A DNA stretch of 13,001 bases. Source: Rickettsiales bacterium. GTDB taxonomy: Bacteria; Pseudomonadota; Alphaproteobacteria; Rickettsiales; UBA998. Positions within the stretch are counted from its first letter, which is position 1; every line of letters begins with the position of its first letter. Below the pieces are notes generated by a model. It did no database searches and was not told the origin of the DNA. It worked only from the letters and a program-made list of their open reading frames with translations. A program made the translations under genes and the position numbers. This document shows, one piece after another, positions 6,430 through 13,001 of this stretch. The DNA lies in NCBI GenBank assembly GCA_019749855.1, contig JAIEPI010000123.1, positions 1 through 13,001 on the forward strand. Direction: 5' to 3'.

Positions 6430-7637
6430 GCATCACGCAACGAACGGGTATTGATGAGCAGTTGCTCAGTGCATGGCAGTCGCAATCAGCATTGATTGAG
6501 GCCTGGTTTGCCGAGCAGGAGTCACAGTTGAAACGCCTGCCTTATGGTTCCGTTGATCTACGCTTTAGCGGCGATAAGCGCGTGCCGGTGGATACGAATC
6601 TGTTTCCGGCTGGTTTTAACAATCTGGATCCTGCCGCACAGGTGAGAGCGGCTGCGTCCTTTCTGCGTCACTTGCGCCATTGTTGCCCAAAATCGCGCAA
6701 GGTTCTGATTGTTCCTGAGAATCATACGCGCAACCAAGGCTATCTCGATAATCTGGTGCGGTTAGAGACCTTGCTGATGCAGGCAGGGTATAAGGTGGTT
6801 ATTGGGCGGCTGGATTTAGTCAAAGGCGAGCATTTTGACTTTGCCTCCAGCGCCGGTGTTACCGCTAAGGCTGTGGCACTCTATCGTGAGGGCTCACGCT
6901 TGCTGGCGGGAGAGGACGCCTATGACGCTGATGTCATCCTGCTCAATAATGATCTAACCAGCGGCACTCCCCCATTGCTGGAGGGATTGCAGCAGCCCAT
7001 CACCCCGCCATTGTCGCTTGGTTGGCATCGGCGACGTAAATCGGAGCATTTTGCATCCTACCAGCGCATCTCGCGTCAGTTTGCCGATGCGTTTGGTGTG
7101 GACGCATGGCGGATCAGTGCCGAGTTTGAGCAATGCGGGCGCATCAATTTTGCCGAGCGTAACGGTCTGGAGTGTGTGGCGCTCAATGTTGAGAAACTGT
7201 TGCATCGTCTGCGCGAGCATTATGCGGCACATGGTATTACGCGTGATCCTTACGTGTTTATCAAAGCAGATTCGGGGACCTATGGCATGGGCATCATGAC
7301 GGTGCGCTCCGGTGATGACGTCATGCAGATGAATAAAAAAACACGCAACAAAATGGATGTCATTAAAGAGGGCGCTCACTCAACGGATGTGATTATCCAA
7401 GAAGGTATCCCCACGCTGGACGAGGTTGACGGCGCCTTTGCGGAGCCGGTGATTTATCTTGTCGATCATCAGGCCGTTGGTGCAGTGTGGCGAGTGAATG
7501 CTGAGCGCAGCGACGAGAATAATCTGAACGCTACCGGCATGCGATTCTCGGCATTGGCAGGCGATATACCGATACCCATGGCGCTGATCGCAAGACTGGC
7601 CATGCTGGCAGCAGCAGCTGAAGATTATGAAACGTGA
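6426..7637 (+). CDS. gshA: Glutamate-cysteine ligase (GshA of the Acidithiobacillus/Nitrosomonas type)
   Basis: It catalyses the ATP-dependent first step of glutathione synthesis, joining Glu and Cys as gamma-glutamylcysteine in the cytoplasm. The 403-residue protein resembles the family first defined from Acidithiobacillus and nitrifiers, not the E. coli or plant-like class. Recognisable segments are VPENHTRNQGYLDNL, ILLNNDLTSGTPPLL, PPLSLGWHRRRKSEHF and an ATP-grasp-like FIKADSGTYGMGIMTV (278-293), with later VIIQEGIPTLDE and NLNATGMRFSAL. The start ATG at 6426 has an excellent GGAAGG eight bases upstream. A GTG at 6408 is in frame but leaves no room for that site. It follows rsmE and converges on the histidine kinase with a 17-base gap. 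No gshB is in the window. A short leader ORF overlaps the start. Confidence 0.88.
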   Translation: MSITQRTGIDEQLLSAWQSQSALIEAWFAEQESQLKRLPYGSVDLRFSGDKRVPVDTNLFPAGFNNLDPAAQVRAAASFLRHLRHCCPKSRKVLIVPENHTRNQGYLDNLVRLETLLMQAGYKVVIGRLDLVKGEHFDFASSAGVTAKAVALYREGSRLLAGEDAYDADVILLNNDLTSGTPPLLEGLQQPITPPLSLGWHRRRKSEHFASYQRISRQFADAFGVDAWRISAEFEQCGRINFAERNGLECVALNVEKLLHRLREHYAAHGITRDPYVFIKADSGTYGMGIMTVRSGDDVMQMNKKTRNKMDVIKEGAHSTDVIIQEGIPTLDEVDGAFAEPVIYLVDHQAVGAVWRVNAERSDENNLNATGMRFSALAGDIPIPMALIARLAMLAAAAEDYET

Positions 7638-7654
7638 GGATATGACGCGACTGG

Positions 7655-9367
7655 CTATTCGTCAGGGCTGATGACACGCGCGGCGGGGAACATCACGCGA
7701 ACGGTGGTGCCCTCACCAACGGTGCTGGTTAAGGTCAGCTTGCCGCCATGCAGTTCAGCAAACATACGGCATAGCGGAAGCCCAAGACCGGTGCCCTCAT
7801 GACTGTGGCTGCGGTGCACCTGCCCAAACACCGAGAGCGCGGTGGGAATATCCTCTTCGGCAATGCCAATACCCGTATCCATCACCCATAAGGCCAGTGA
7901 TCCATTCGCCTCGCGTTTTGCCCCCACAGTGACGTCCCCTTTGGGCGGCGTAAATTTCACGGCGTTTGAAATGAGATTAATCAGGATTTGTTTGAGTTTA
8001 CGCTTATCGGCAAACAGCTTCGGCAGGTTGGGGCTGACTTCCAATCGCAGGTTGCAGCCCTTGGATTTTACTTTCTCGCTCATCATGCGGATGGTTTCCT
8101 CAATGATGGCGGCCATATCCACTTTTTCTTCGACGATTTCCAGTTTTCCTGCCTCACCCTTGGAGAACTCCAGAATGTCCGTAATCAAGTGAAGCAAGTG
8201 GTTGCCGCATAGGTTAATATCCTGCATGCGCTCCTTTTGCTTGGCATTCATTGGCCCGAAATAGCCCGAATTCATCATCTCTGAGAAGCCGATGATCGCA
8301 TTCAGCGGTGTACGTAACTCATGCGACATGTTGGCCAGGAATTCTGATTTGGCTTGTGAGGCCAATATGGCTGCGGCCTCAGATTCCTCGACACGAATGA
8401 TTTGCTTGGCCATGGTCAGCGCAAAGAAAGAGAGCACCGAGCCAAACACCGTGAAAATAGCCAGGAATGACAGATCTTTAAAACGGTCTTGCCAGAAGGC
8501 TCGCAGGAAATCGTCCTCATCAACAATGACCGAGAGGGTCAAAGGCAGGTCGGCAATATCGCGCATGGCAATGATTTTGAGGCTGCCACTCACTTTGCGT
8601 AATTCGCTGACCGTCTCCTTGGACGCCATTTCTTTGCGATAATCCATGAGATATTGTTGCGACAGCAACGTATTGGCACGCGGATGGTTCACCCCCGCCA
8701 ACAGATCGGTTCCGTCTTTCAGGGTCAGCGATAGATAACGATTAGCGCCGGAATCAATCGAATTGAAGAAATCGAGAAAATAACTGCTTTGCACCGCAGC
8801 CAGTACAATACCGCCAAAGGTTCCATTCAGCTTATTGATACGCCGTGCGGTGAGGATCAGGTTGGAGTTGAGGTTTTTGTTTTCAGCGTATGGCCCGATA
8901 TACAGACCCAGCGCATTATCCTGCTCGAGGGTGGCATAGGGCAGGGAGTTACGCATATTGCGACGGTAATCCAGCCAGCCGTCGAATTTTTTATCATGGA
9001 CGGCCATCTCCACTTCGCCACTATCACCCACCACCATCATGGCCACTAACTGGGGAATTTCCTCCACCCATAAATTCAGGTTGTGCACCATGTCTTTGGG
9101 CAAATGGCCACCAAACAGCAAATTGAGATACTGGCGTTCCACCGCGCGTTGCAGGGAGAGATCCACCGTAATGAAAGTGAGTTTTATCTGGTCGGCCAGA
9201 ATGGTTGCCAGCCGTTCCGCATCCTTACGTCCACGCTCAATCGCCTGATCATACTCACGAAAAGCCTGATACAGGACGAGCATGCCAAACAGCAGCATAA
9301 TAAAGCCGCTAAATGCGAGTAGATTACGAACACGCGGCGCTCGGCTTTGTCGGCGAAGGGTGTTCAT
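7655..9367 (-). CDS. Membrane sensor histidine kinase with PDC/Cache-like periplasmic domain
   Basis: A 570-residue inner-membrane kinase. A first membrane helix (about 16-36), a periplasmic sensor of some 260 residues and a second helix (about 300-320) precede the cytoplasmic kinase. The sensor begins with a long helix (AIERGRKDAERLATILADQI) and has the look of a double PDC/Cache fold. HisKA contains SHELRTPLN with phospho-acceptor His349. The ATPase domain has the N box NLISNAVKFTPP (Asn468), DTGIGI (497-502) and GTGLGL (525-530). There is no receiver or Hpt domain, and no response regulator is adjacent, so it is an orphan. The start ATG at 9365-9367 has AGGGG five bases upstream and a normal basic N-terminus. 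An in-frame ATG at 9457 would add 30 implausible residues and run into the intergenic repeat. The ligand is unknown. Confidence 0.93.
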   Translation of the reverse strand: MNTLRRQSRAPRVRNLLAFSGFIMLLFGMLVLYQAFREYDQAIERGRKDAERLATILADQIKLTFITVDLSLQRAVERQYLNLLFGGHLPKDMVHNLNLWVEEIPQLVAMMVVGDSGEVEMAVHDKKFDGWLDYRRNMRNSLPYATLEQDNALGLYIGPYAENKNLNSNLILTARRINKLNGTFGGIVLAAVQSSYFLDFFNSIDSGANRYLSLTLKDGTDLLAGVNHPRANTLLSQQYLMDYRKEMASKETVSELRKVSGSLKIIAMRDIADLPLTLSVIVDEDDFLRAFWQDRFKDLSFLAIFTVFGSVLSFFALTMAKQIIRVEESEAAAILASQAKSEFLANMSHELRTPLNAIIGFSEMMNSGYFGPMNAKQKERMQDINLCGNHLLHLITDILEFSKGEAGKLEIVEEKVDMAAIIEETIRMMSEKVKSKGCNLRLEVSPNLPKLFADKRKLKQILINLISNAVKFTPPKGDVTVGAKREANGSLALWVMDTGIGIAEEDIPTALSVFGQVHRSHSHEGTGLGLPLCRMFAELHGGKLTLTSTVGEGTTVRVMFPAARVISPDE

Positions 9368-9441
9368 GCCGGCCCCTGCGAGCGGTCGCATTGCATGCGC
9401 TGTGCCATCATACGGAAATATCTTGCAAATTAGACATCGGG

Positions 9442-9476
9442 TTAACCAAAGCTGCATTATCTAGCAGCTAGGTTAA
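9442..9476. repeat. Interrupted 12-bp inverted repeat, operator-like
   Basis: TTAACC-AA-AGCTGC, an eight-base centre, then GCAGCT-A-GGTTAA: both six-base blocks in each arm are perfectly complementary. It lies in the divergent region between the histidine kinase and the comM-like gene, and its right arm overlaps the proposed -35 of the latter. The left arm lies in the self-palindrome GGTTAACC (9440-9447). It looks like a dimeric regulator site, although it could also form an RNA hairpin. Confidence 0.5.
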
Positions 9477-9488
9477 ATTAAGCCTAAC
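9473..9488 (+). promoter_or_regulatory. CtrA-like binding site
   Basis: TTAAATTAAGCCTAAC fits the alphaproteobacterial CtrA consensus TTAA-N7-TTAAC at eight of nine defined bases (C for T at the start of the second half). It covers the -35 and most of the spacer of the proposed comM promoter, where CtrA commonly acts. A single site in AT-rich DNA could be chance. Confidence 0.3.
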
Positions 9489-9501
9489 AAATCTTTATAA
9501 T
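9473..9501 (+). promoter_or_regulatory. Sigma70-type promoter for comM/yifB
   Basis: A perfect -10, TATAAT (9496-9501), has a weak -35, TTAAAT (9473-9478), 17 bases upstream. It points towards the gene starting at 9566 and predicts a leader of about 58 bases. The weak -35 overlaps both the inverted repeat and a CtrA-like box, suggesting regulated use. Confidence 0.55.
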
Positions 9502-9565
9502 TTCCTTTCAAAAATGATCTTTCTGCGTGTATTTCTTAGAACACGCTCTTGTGTCAGGAGATTTT

Positions 9566-11092
9566 GTGTCTGTTTGTGTTCGCACCGTTGCTTTTCATGG
9601 CATTGATGTCACCGATGTCGAGGTTCAGGTCCAGCTTTCCTCAGGTTTACCTGGTTTTGCGCTGGTGGGGCTGCCTGATAAGGCTGTGGCCGAATCGCGT
9701 GAGCGGGTGCGTGCGGCCATACACTCGATGGGGCTGGCGCTGCCTGCCAAGCGCATTGTGGTCAATCTCGCACCGGCCGATCTCGCCAAAGAGGGTAGTC
9801 ACTTTGATTTGCCGATCGCCTGTGCCCTGCTGGTGGCGATGGGAGTGCTTCCGCCGGATGCGGTGGATGATTTTTTGGTCATGGGTGAATTATCGTTGGA
9901 TGGCCGGATTCTCCCTGTTTCCGGTGTTTTGCCGGCGGCGATGGGCGCAACAGCCCGTGGTTTGGGCTTAATTTGTCCTGCCGCTTGTGGCAGTGAGGCA
10001 CGTTGGGCCGGTGATTTCTCGCTTTTAGCGCCTGACTCGCTGCTCGCGTTTATTAATCATGTGAAGGGCACGCAGGTATTATCGTTGCCGCAAATCGCCA
10101 CGCAAACAGCCAGTGTGCCACGGGTGGATATGGCGCACATAAAGGGCCAGCATGCGGCGCGACGTGCGCTGGAGATTGCCGCGGCGGGCGGGCATAATTT
10201 GTTAATGTCTGGCCCACCTGGCACGGGGAAATCAATGTTGGCCAGCGCCTTGCCCGGGATACTGCCCCCCATGTCCGCTCAGGAAATGCTGGAAGTGAGC
10301 ATGATTGCATCTGTCGCCGGAACCTTGCCCGATGGCGGCTTAATGCGTCAGCGGCCCTTCCGTGATCCGCATCACTCGGCGTCCTTAGCGGCGATGGTCG
10401 GCGGCGGCAAACGTGCCAAGCCCGGGGAAATATCACTGGCGCATCATGGGGTGTTGTTTCTTGATGAACTACCGGAATTCCCTCGTGCGGCGCTCGAAGC
10501 GTTGCGACAACCGCTTGAAAGCGGCACCGTGTCGATTGCCCGCGCACTGGCACATATTACCTATCCCGCACGGTTTCAATTAATTGCTGCGATGAATCCC
10601 TGTCGCTGCGGTCATTTAGGCGATGCAACCTTGGCATGCTCAAAAGCGCCTCGTTGCGGCAGCGAATACCAGTCACGCCTGTCCGGCCCCTTTCTCGATC
10701 GTATTGATTTGACCATTGAAATGCCGATGATTGATACGCTCGATATGATGGCCAGACCAATGGGCGAGCCAACGGCAACTGTTGCGGTGCGTGTGGCCGC
10801 TGCGCGCGCGCGTCAGACGGAGCGTTATGAGGGTTCGCCGAACGTGCATATCAACGCACTGGCGGATAGTACATTGCTTGAGCAGCACGCACGTCCAGAT
10901 GCTGCCGGTCTTGCGTTGCTTGAGGAGGCAGCGAGCAAGTTCCGCTTGTCGATGCGTGGCTACACTCGTATGCTGCGAGTGGCGCGCACCATTGCTGATA
11001 TTGAGGGTGTTGCGCACGTACTGCGACCACACATAGCCGAGGCTTTAAGTTACCGATCGTTTATCCATGGACAGCACCTGCAAGCCGCCTGA
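9566..11092 (+). CDS. comM: ComM/YifB-family AAA+ ATPase (Mg chelatase-like)
   Basis: A 508-residue AAA+ protein. The N-terminal Lon-protease-like fold carries the family stretch GLPDKAVAESRERVRAAI. The AAA+ module has Walker A GPPGTGKS (216-223) and Walker B FLDE (298-301). It is followed by MNPCRCG and further cysteines of the usual Cys cluster, then LSGPFLDRIDL and the C-terminal MRGYTRMLRVARTIADI. Homologues (ComM in Vibrio and Haemophilus) are hexameric helicases that drive branch migration during integration of transformed DNA; the family is widespread even in bacteria not known to be competent. The GTG at 9566 is the best start. AGGAG precedes it by five bases and the N-terminus matches the family, while GTGs at 9527 and 9551 are also in frame. 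The 3' end overlaps the J-domain gene by 26 bases. Confidence 0.93.
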   Translation: MSVCVRTVAFHGIDVTDVEVQVQLSSGLPGFALVGLPDKAVAESRERVRAAIHSMGLALPAKRIVVNLAPADLAKEGSHFDLPIACALLVAMGVLPPDAVDDFLVMGELSLDGRILPVSGVLPAAMGATARGLGLICPAACGSEARWAGDFSLLAPDSLLAFINHVKGTQVLSLPQIATQTASVPRVDMAHIKGQHAARRALEIAAAGGHNLLMSGPPGTGKSMLASALPGILPPMSAQEMLEVSMIASVAGTLPDGGLMRQRPFRDPHHSASLAAMVGGGKRAKPGEISLAHHGVLFLDELPEFPRAALEALRQPLESGTVSIARALAHITYPARFQLIAAMNPCRCGHLGDATLACSKAPRCGSEYQSRLSGPFLDRIDLTIEMPMIDTLDMMARPMGEPTATVAVRVAAARARQTERYEGSPNVHINALADSTLLEQHARPDAAGLALLEEAASKFRLSMRGYTRMLRVARTIADIEGVAHVLRPHIAEALSYRSFIHGQHLQAA

Positions 11093-11768
11093 GACCCTCA
11101 CATCGCCTTGCCACACACGTGTCGTGGATGAACTGGCGACTTCTCTGCAACAGCTGGAAGATTCTACGCTGCGTTACAAGGACATGCAGGCCAGCCTGCG
11201 CGAATTTCTGGCCGATTATTATGTAAAAGTGGGCCCTTTGCTGTACACGCTGGATAGTTTGCGTGCACAACAACAACGCACACGACGACCTGATTCAACG
11301 CATGAAGCAAACCTGCTCAGCGATGAATGTCGTTTGAATAAGGGGGGCTCAGCGCTGAGCTCTGAGATGAAACGTCTTTATCGTGAGTTGGCCAAGACCT
11401 ACCATCCGGATGGGCATATCGGGCCGTCGGAAGAGATGATGCGCGTGATTAACCACGCCTATGCCCAAAAAAATCTGGCCTCATTATGGAAGCTTTCCCT
11501 CGGCTTGAGAGAACAAACGACTGAAGATTTACAGCGGCGTCTGGAGAATATCCGGCAATCGCTACAATCCATTCAGGAGAGCGTTCACGCTTTGGAGCAA
11601 TCGGCGGAATATCAGCTGATGCAACGAGTTTTTTATGCACGGCTGAGTGGGCGTGATCTCATTCGTCGTATTGTGGAGGATCTGGCGCAGGATATTGCCC
11701 GCGAGGAGCAGCGGCTACAACTGGTGCATCAGCGTGCACAGTACAGCGCACAATGTCTGGCCAGTTAA
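11067..11768 (+). CDS. Protein with internal J domain between helical arms
   Basis: A 233-residue cytoplasmic protein. The centre holds J-domain helices II and III: MKRLYRELAKTYHPDG with the HPD tripeptide at 113-115, then EEMMRVINHAYAQKN. HPD is the segment that stimulates DnaK ATPase. A typical helix I just before it is not evident. On both sides are long charged helices, probably coiled coil: about 20-70, and 150-232, which is rich in Gln, Glu and Arg. There is no zinc-finger or substrate domain of DnaJ, so this is a class C J-protein and its client is unknown. The ATG at 11067 lies within comM, overlapping by 26 bases, with no strong ribosome site, so translational coupling to comM is likely. 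It converges on rpoH, ending 13 bases away. Confidence 0.8.
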   Translation: MDSTCKPPETLTSPCHTRVVDELATSLQQLEDSTLRYKDMQASLREFLADYYVKVGPLLYTLDSLRAQQQRTRRPDSTHEANLLSDECRLNKGGSALSSEMKRLYRELAKTYHPDGHIGPSEEMMRVINHAYAQKNLASLWKLSLGLREQTTEDLQRRLENIRQSLQSIQESVHALEQSAEYQLMQRVFYARLSGRDLIRRIVEDLAQDIAREEQRLQLVHQRAQYSAQCLAS

Positions 11769-11781
11769 TTAGAACTGATGC

Positions 11782-12663
11782 CTAAGCTGCGTCCGACCAG
11801 CGGTCACGCTCGCCTACCATTTGGTCCGCTAGCTTTTCCATCGCACGCATTTCAATTTGACGCACCCGTTCGCGAGAAATGTTGTAGGTGACGCTTAAAT
11901 CTTCGAGCGTTGAGGGTTCCTCGCTCAGGCGACGTTTCTCGATGATATCGCGCTCACGCGGGTTCAGCAATGCCATGGCACGCTGCAAGAGCCCACGCTT
12001 TTGCGCCATTTCTTCGTTCGCGGCCAGCACCACTTCCTGATTGTCGGACTGGTCTTCCAGCAAATCAATCCATTCCTGCTTGGAGTCAGCTCCTGCTACG
12101 GCATTAAGATGCTGGTCAGACGCTGTCATGCGGCGATCCATATCAATGACATCCTGCGCATGAACATTCAGTTGCGCCGCGATTTCCTGCACTTGCGCGT
12201 CGCTCATGTCACCTTCTGTCACAATCTCAAGCTTGCGCTTCAGTTTGCGAAGATTGAAGAACAGACGCTTTTGCGCCGCGCTGGTGCCCATTTTCACCAG
12301 TGACCACGAACGCAGCACATATTCCTGAATGGTCGCCTTGATCCACCAGATTGCATAGGTGGAAAGACGGAAGCCGCGATCAGGATCAAAGCGTTTCACC
12401 GCCTGCATCAGGCCAATATTTCCTTCAGCAATCAATTCACCGACAGGCAAGCCATAGCCGCGATACCCCATCGCAATTTTGGCCACCAGACGTAAATGGC
12501 TGGTCACCAGCTTATGCGCCGCAGAATTATCACCATGCTCAAGCCAGCGTTTAGAAAGCATGAATTCCTCGTCGTGCTCCAGCACGGGAAATTTGCGAAT
12601 TTCCGAGAGATATTTCTGCAGTCCGTTTTCCGGGGACAGCTCCGGCAGTGCCAGTGCTTTCAT
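11782..12663 (-). CDS. rpoH: RNA polymerase sigma factor RpoH (sigma-32)
   Basis: The heat-shock sigma factor, 293 residues. Region 1.2/2.1 begins near LQKYLSEIRKFPVL. Region 2 contains LVTSHLRLVAKIAMGYRGYG, LIAEGNIGLMQAVKRFDP and STYAIWWIKATIQEYVLRSW. The RpoH box QKRLFFNLRKLK (131-142) separates it from the housekeeping sigma and is involved in core binding and turnover. Region 4 has LNPRERDIIEKR and the helix-turn-helix TLEDLSVTYNISRERVRQIE. Length matches alphaproteobacterial RpoH. The ATG at 12661-12663 has GGAG six bases upstream. Transcription probably starts from the strong promoter at 12795-12823, giving a leader of about 125 bases. The neighbouring RluA/RluD-family gene upstream on the same strand is the usual alphaproteobacterial arrangement. 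Confidence 0.97.
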   Translation of the reverse strand: MKALALPELSPENGLQKYLSEIRKFPVLEHDEEFMLSKRWLEHGDNSAAHKLVTSHLRLVAKIAMGYRGYGLPVGELIAEGNIGLMQAVKRFDPDRGFRLSTYAIWWIKATIQEYVLRSWSLVKMGTSAAQKRLFFNLRKLKRKLEIVTEGDMSDAQVQEIAAQLNVHAQDVIDMDRRMTASDQHLNAVAGADSKQEWIDLLEDQSDNQEVVLAANEEMAQKRGLLQRAMALLNPRERDIIEKRRLSEEPSTLEDLSVTYNISRERVRQIEMRAMEKLADQMVGERDRWSDAA

Positions 12664-12794
12664 TGAGGACTCCGTAAGACTTGAGTGTCGAGAGGTGAAA
12701 ATAGGGCCTTGCTTATCAATTTACAATAGCCGGTAGGAAGCAAACAAACGATCAGACGGTAGAAGTTGAATTGACTGATTGGTTTAATAAGCGG

Positions 12795-12823
12795 AATATA
12801 CGATGCCTGAATGAGTCTGTCAA
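12795..12823 (-). promoter_or_regulatory. Strong sigma70 promoter of rpoH
   Basis: On the reverse strand a perfect -35 TTGACA (12818-12823) and a -10 TATATT (12795-12800, 5 of 6) are separated by exactly 17 bases. The -35 begins 17 bases after the stop codon of the upstream pseudouridine synthase gene and directs transcription into rpoH, about 130 bases downstream. This is the best promoter match in the window. Confidence 0.8.
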
Positions 12824-12839
12824 CAACCGTTCTATCTAT

Positions 12840-13001
12840 CTAATTCAGTTGATTAAGCAAGGCCTCCAAGGCGGCCATATCCGGTGGAATATCCGCAGAA
12901 AAATGCAGCATTTCTTGAGTGATTGGGTGTTGAAAGGCAATTTCCGCCGCATGCAACGCCTGACGGGGGAAGCGGTAGAAGAACTGATAGTGCTCTGTGT
13001 C
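12840..13001 (-). CDS. RluA/RluD-family rRNA pseudouridine synthase, C-terminal end only
   Basis: The last 53 codons of a gene that enters from beyond the window end and stops at the TAG at 12840-12842. The fragment FPRQALHAAEIAFQHPITQE followed by MLHFSADIPPDM is the usual C-terminal strand-helix of RluA/RluC/RluD pseudouridine synthases, where RQALHA and the HP-x(5)-LHF pattern are conserved. These enzymes convert specific uridines of 23S rRNA (or tRNA) to pseudouridine. The catalytic Asp and any S4 domain would lie outside the window, so I do not assign RluC or RluD. Its position just upstream of rpoH on the same strand fits alphaproteobacterial gene order. Confidence 0.85.
   Translation of the reverse strand, partial: DTEHYQFFYRFPRQALHAAEIAFQHPITQEMLHFSADIPPDMAALEALLNQLN

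Noticed and set aside
6954..7379. Reverse-strand 141-codon frame inside gshA
   Set aside because: It lies opposite conserved ligase sequence, with no start signals and a shadow-like composition.
9544..9556. Possible LexA-like site (ACAC/GTGT) before the comM start
   Set aside because: It does not match the alphaproteobacterial GTTC-N7-GTTC LexA site and the symmetry is broken by a base.
10053..10553. Long reverse-strand open frame inside comM
   Set aside because: It is antisense to the conserved AAA+ core, has an odd Arg/Pro/Cys-rich composition and no ribosome site. It reflects codon bias of the real gene.

Overview
The window looks like ordinary chromosome from a Gram-negative bacterium, most likely an alphaproteobacterium of moderate GC content. 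The reasons are the divergent ubiA / rsmE-gshA cluster, a pseudouridine synthase gene directly upstream of rpoH, an RpoH with a textbook RpoH box, and a CtrA-like box. I cannot name the genus. I see no insertion sequence, prophage, CRISPR array or toxin-antitoxin pair, and no clear new multi-gene system. Genes are tightly packed and mostly housekeeping or signalling.

Layout. Positions 1-930 (+) hold the 3' end of an unrecognised gene and a stand-alone histidine phosphotransfer (Hpt) protein. Positions 1003-1728 (-) encode a beta-carbonic anhydrase with a twin-arginine signal. A stretch of about 275 bases with no gene visible follows, then tRNA-Thr(TGT) with its own promoter (-). Positions 2127-5458 (-) encode an EAL phosphodiesterase with a degenerate GGDEF part, an SbtA-type bicarbonate permease and UbiA. 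From 5490 (+) come RsmE, a structured leader with a 14-codon ORF, and glutamate-cysteine ligase. Converging on it is a membrane histidine kinase (7655-9367, -). It shares a 198-base divergent control region with a ComM/YifB AAA+ gene (+), which overlaps a gene for an unusual J-domain protein (+). Then come rpoH (-) and the 3' end of an RluA/RluD-family gene (-).

How the genes may work together. Carbonic anhydrase and SbtA both handle inorganic carbon and lie on one strand 1.8 kb apart, with the EAL gene and tRNA between them. The Hpt protein and the histidine kinase are two-component parts without neighbouring partners. The regulatory signals most worth testing are the gshA leader and the kinase-comM intergenic region, which has a 12-bp interrupted inverted repeat, a sigma70-type -10 and a near-consensus CtrA site. 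A near-perfect housekeeping promoter precedes rpoH.
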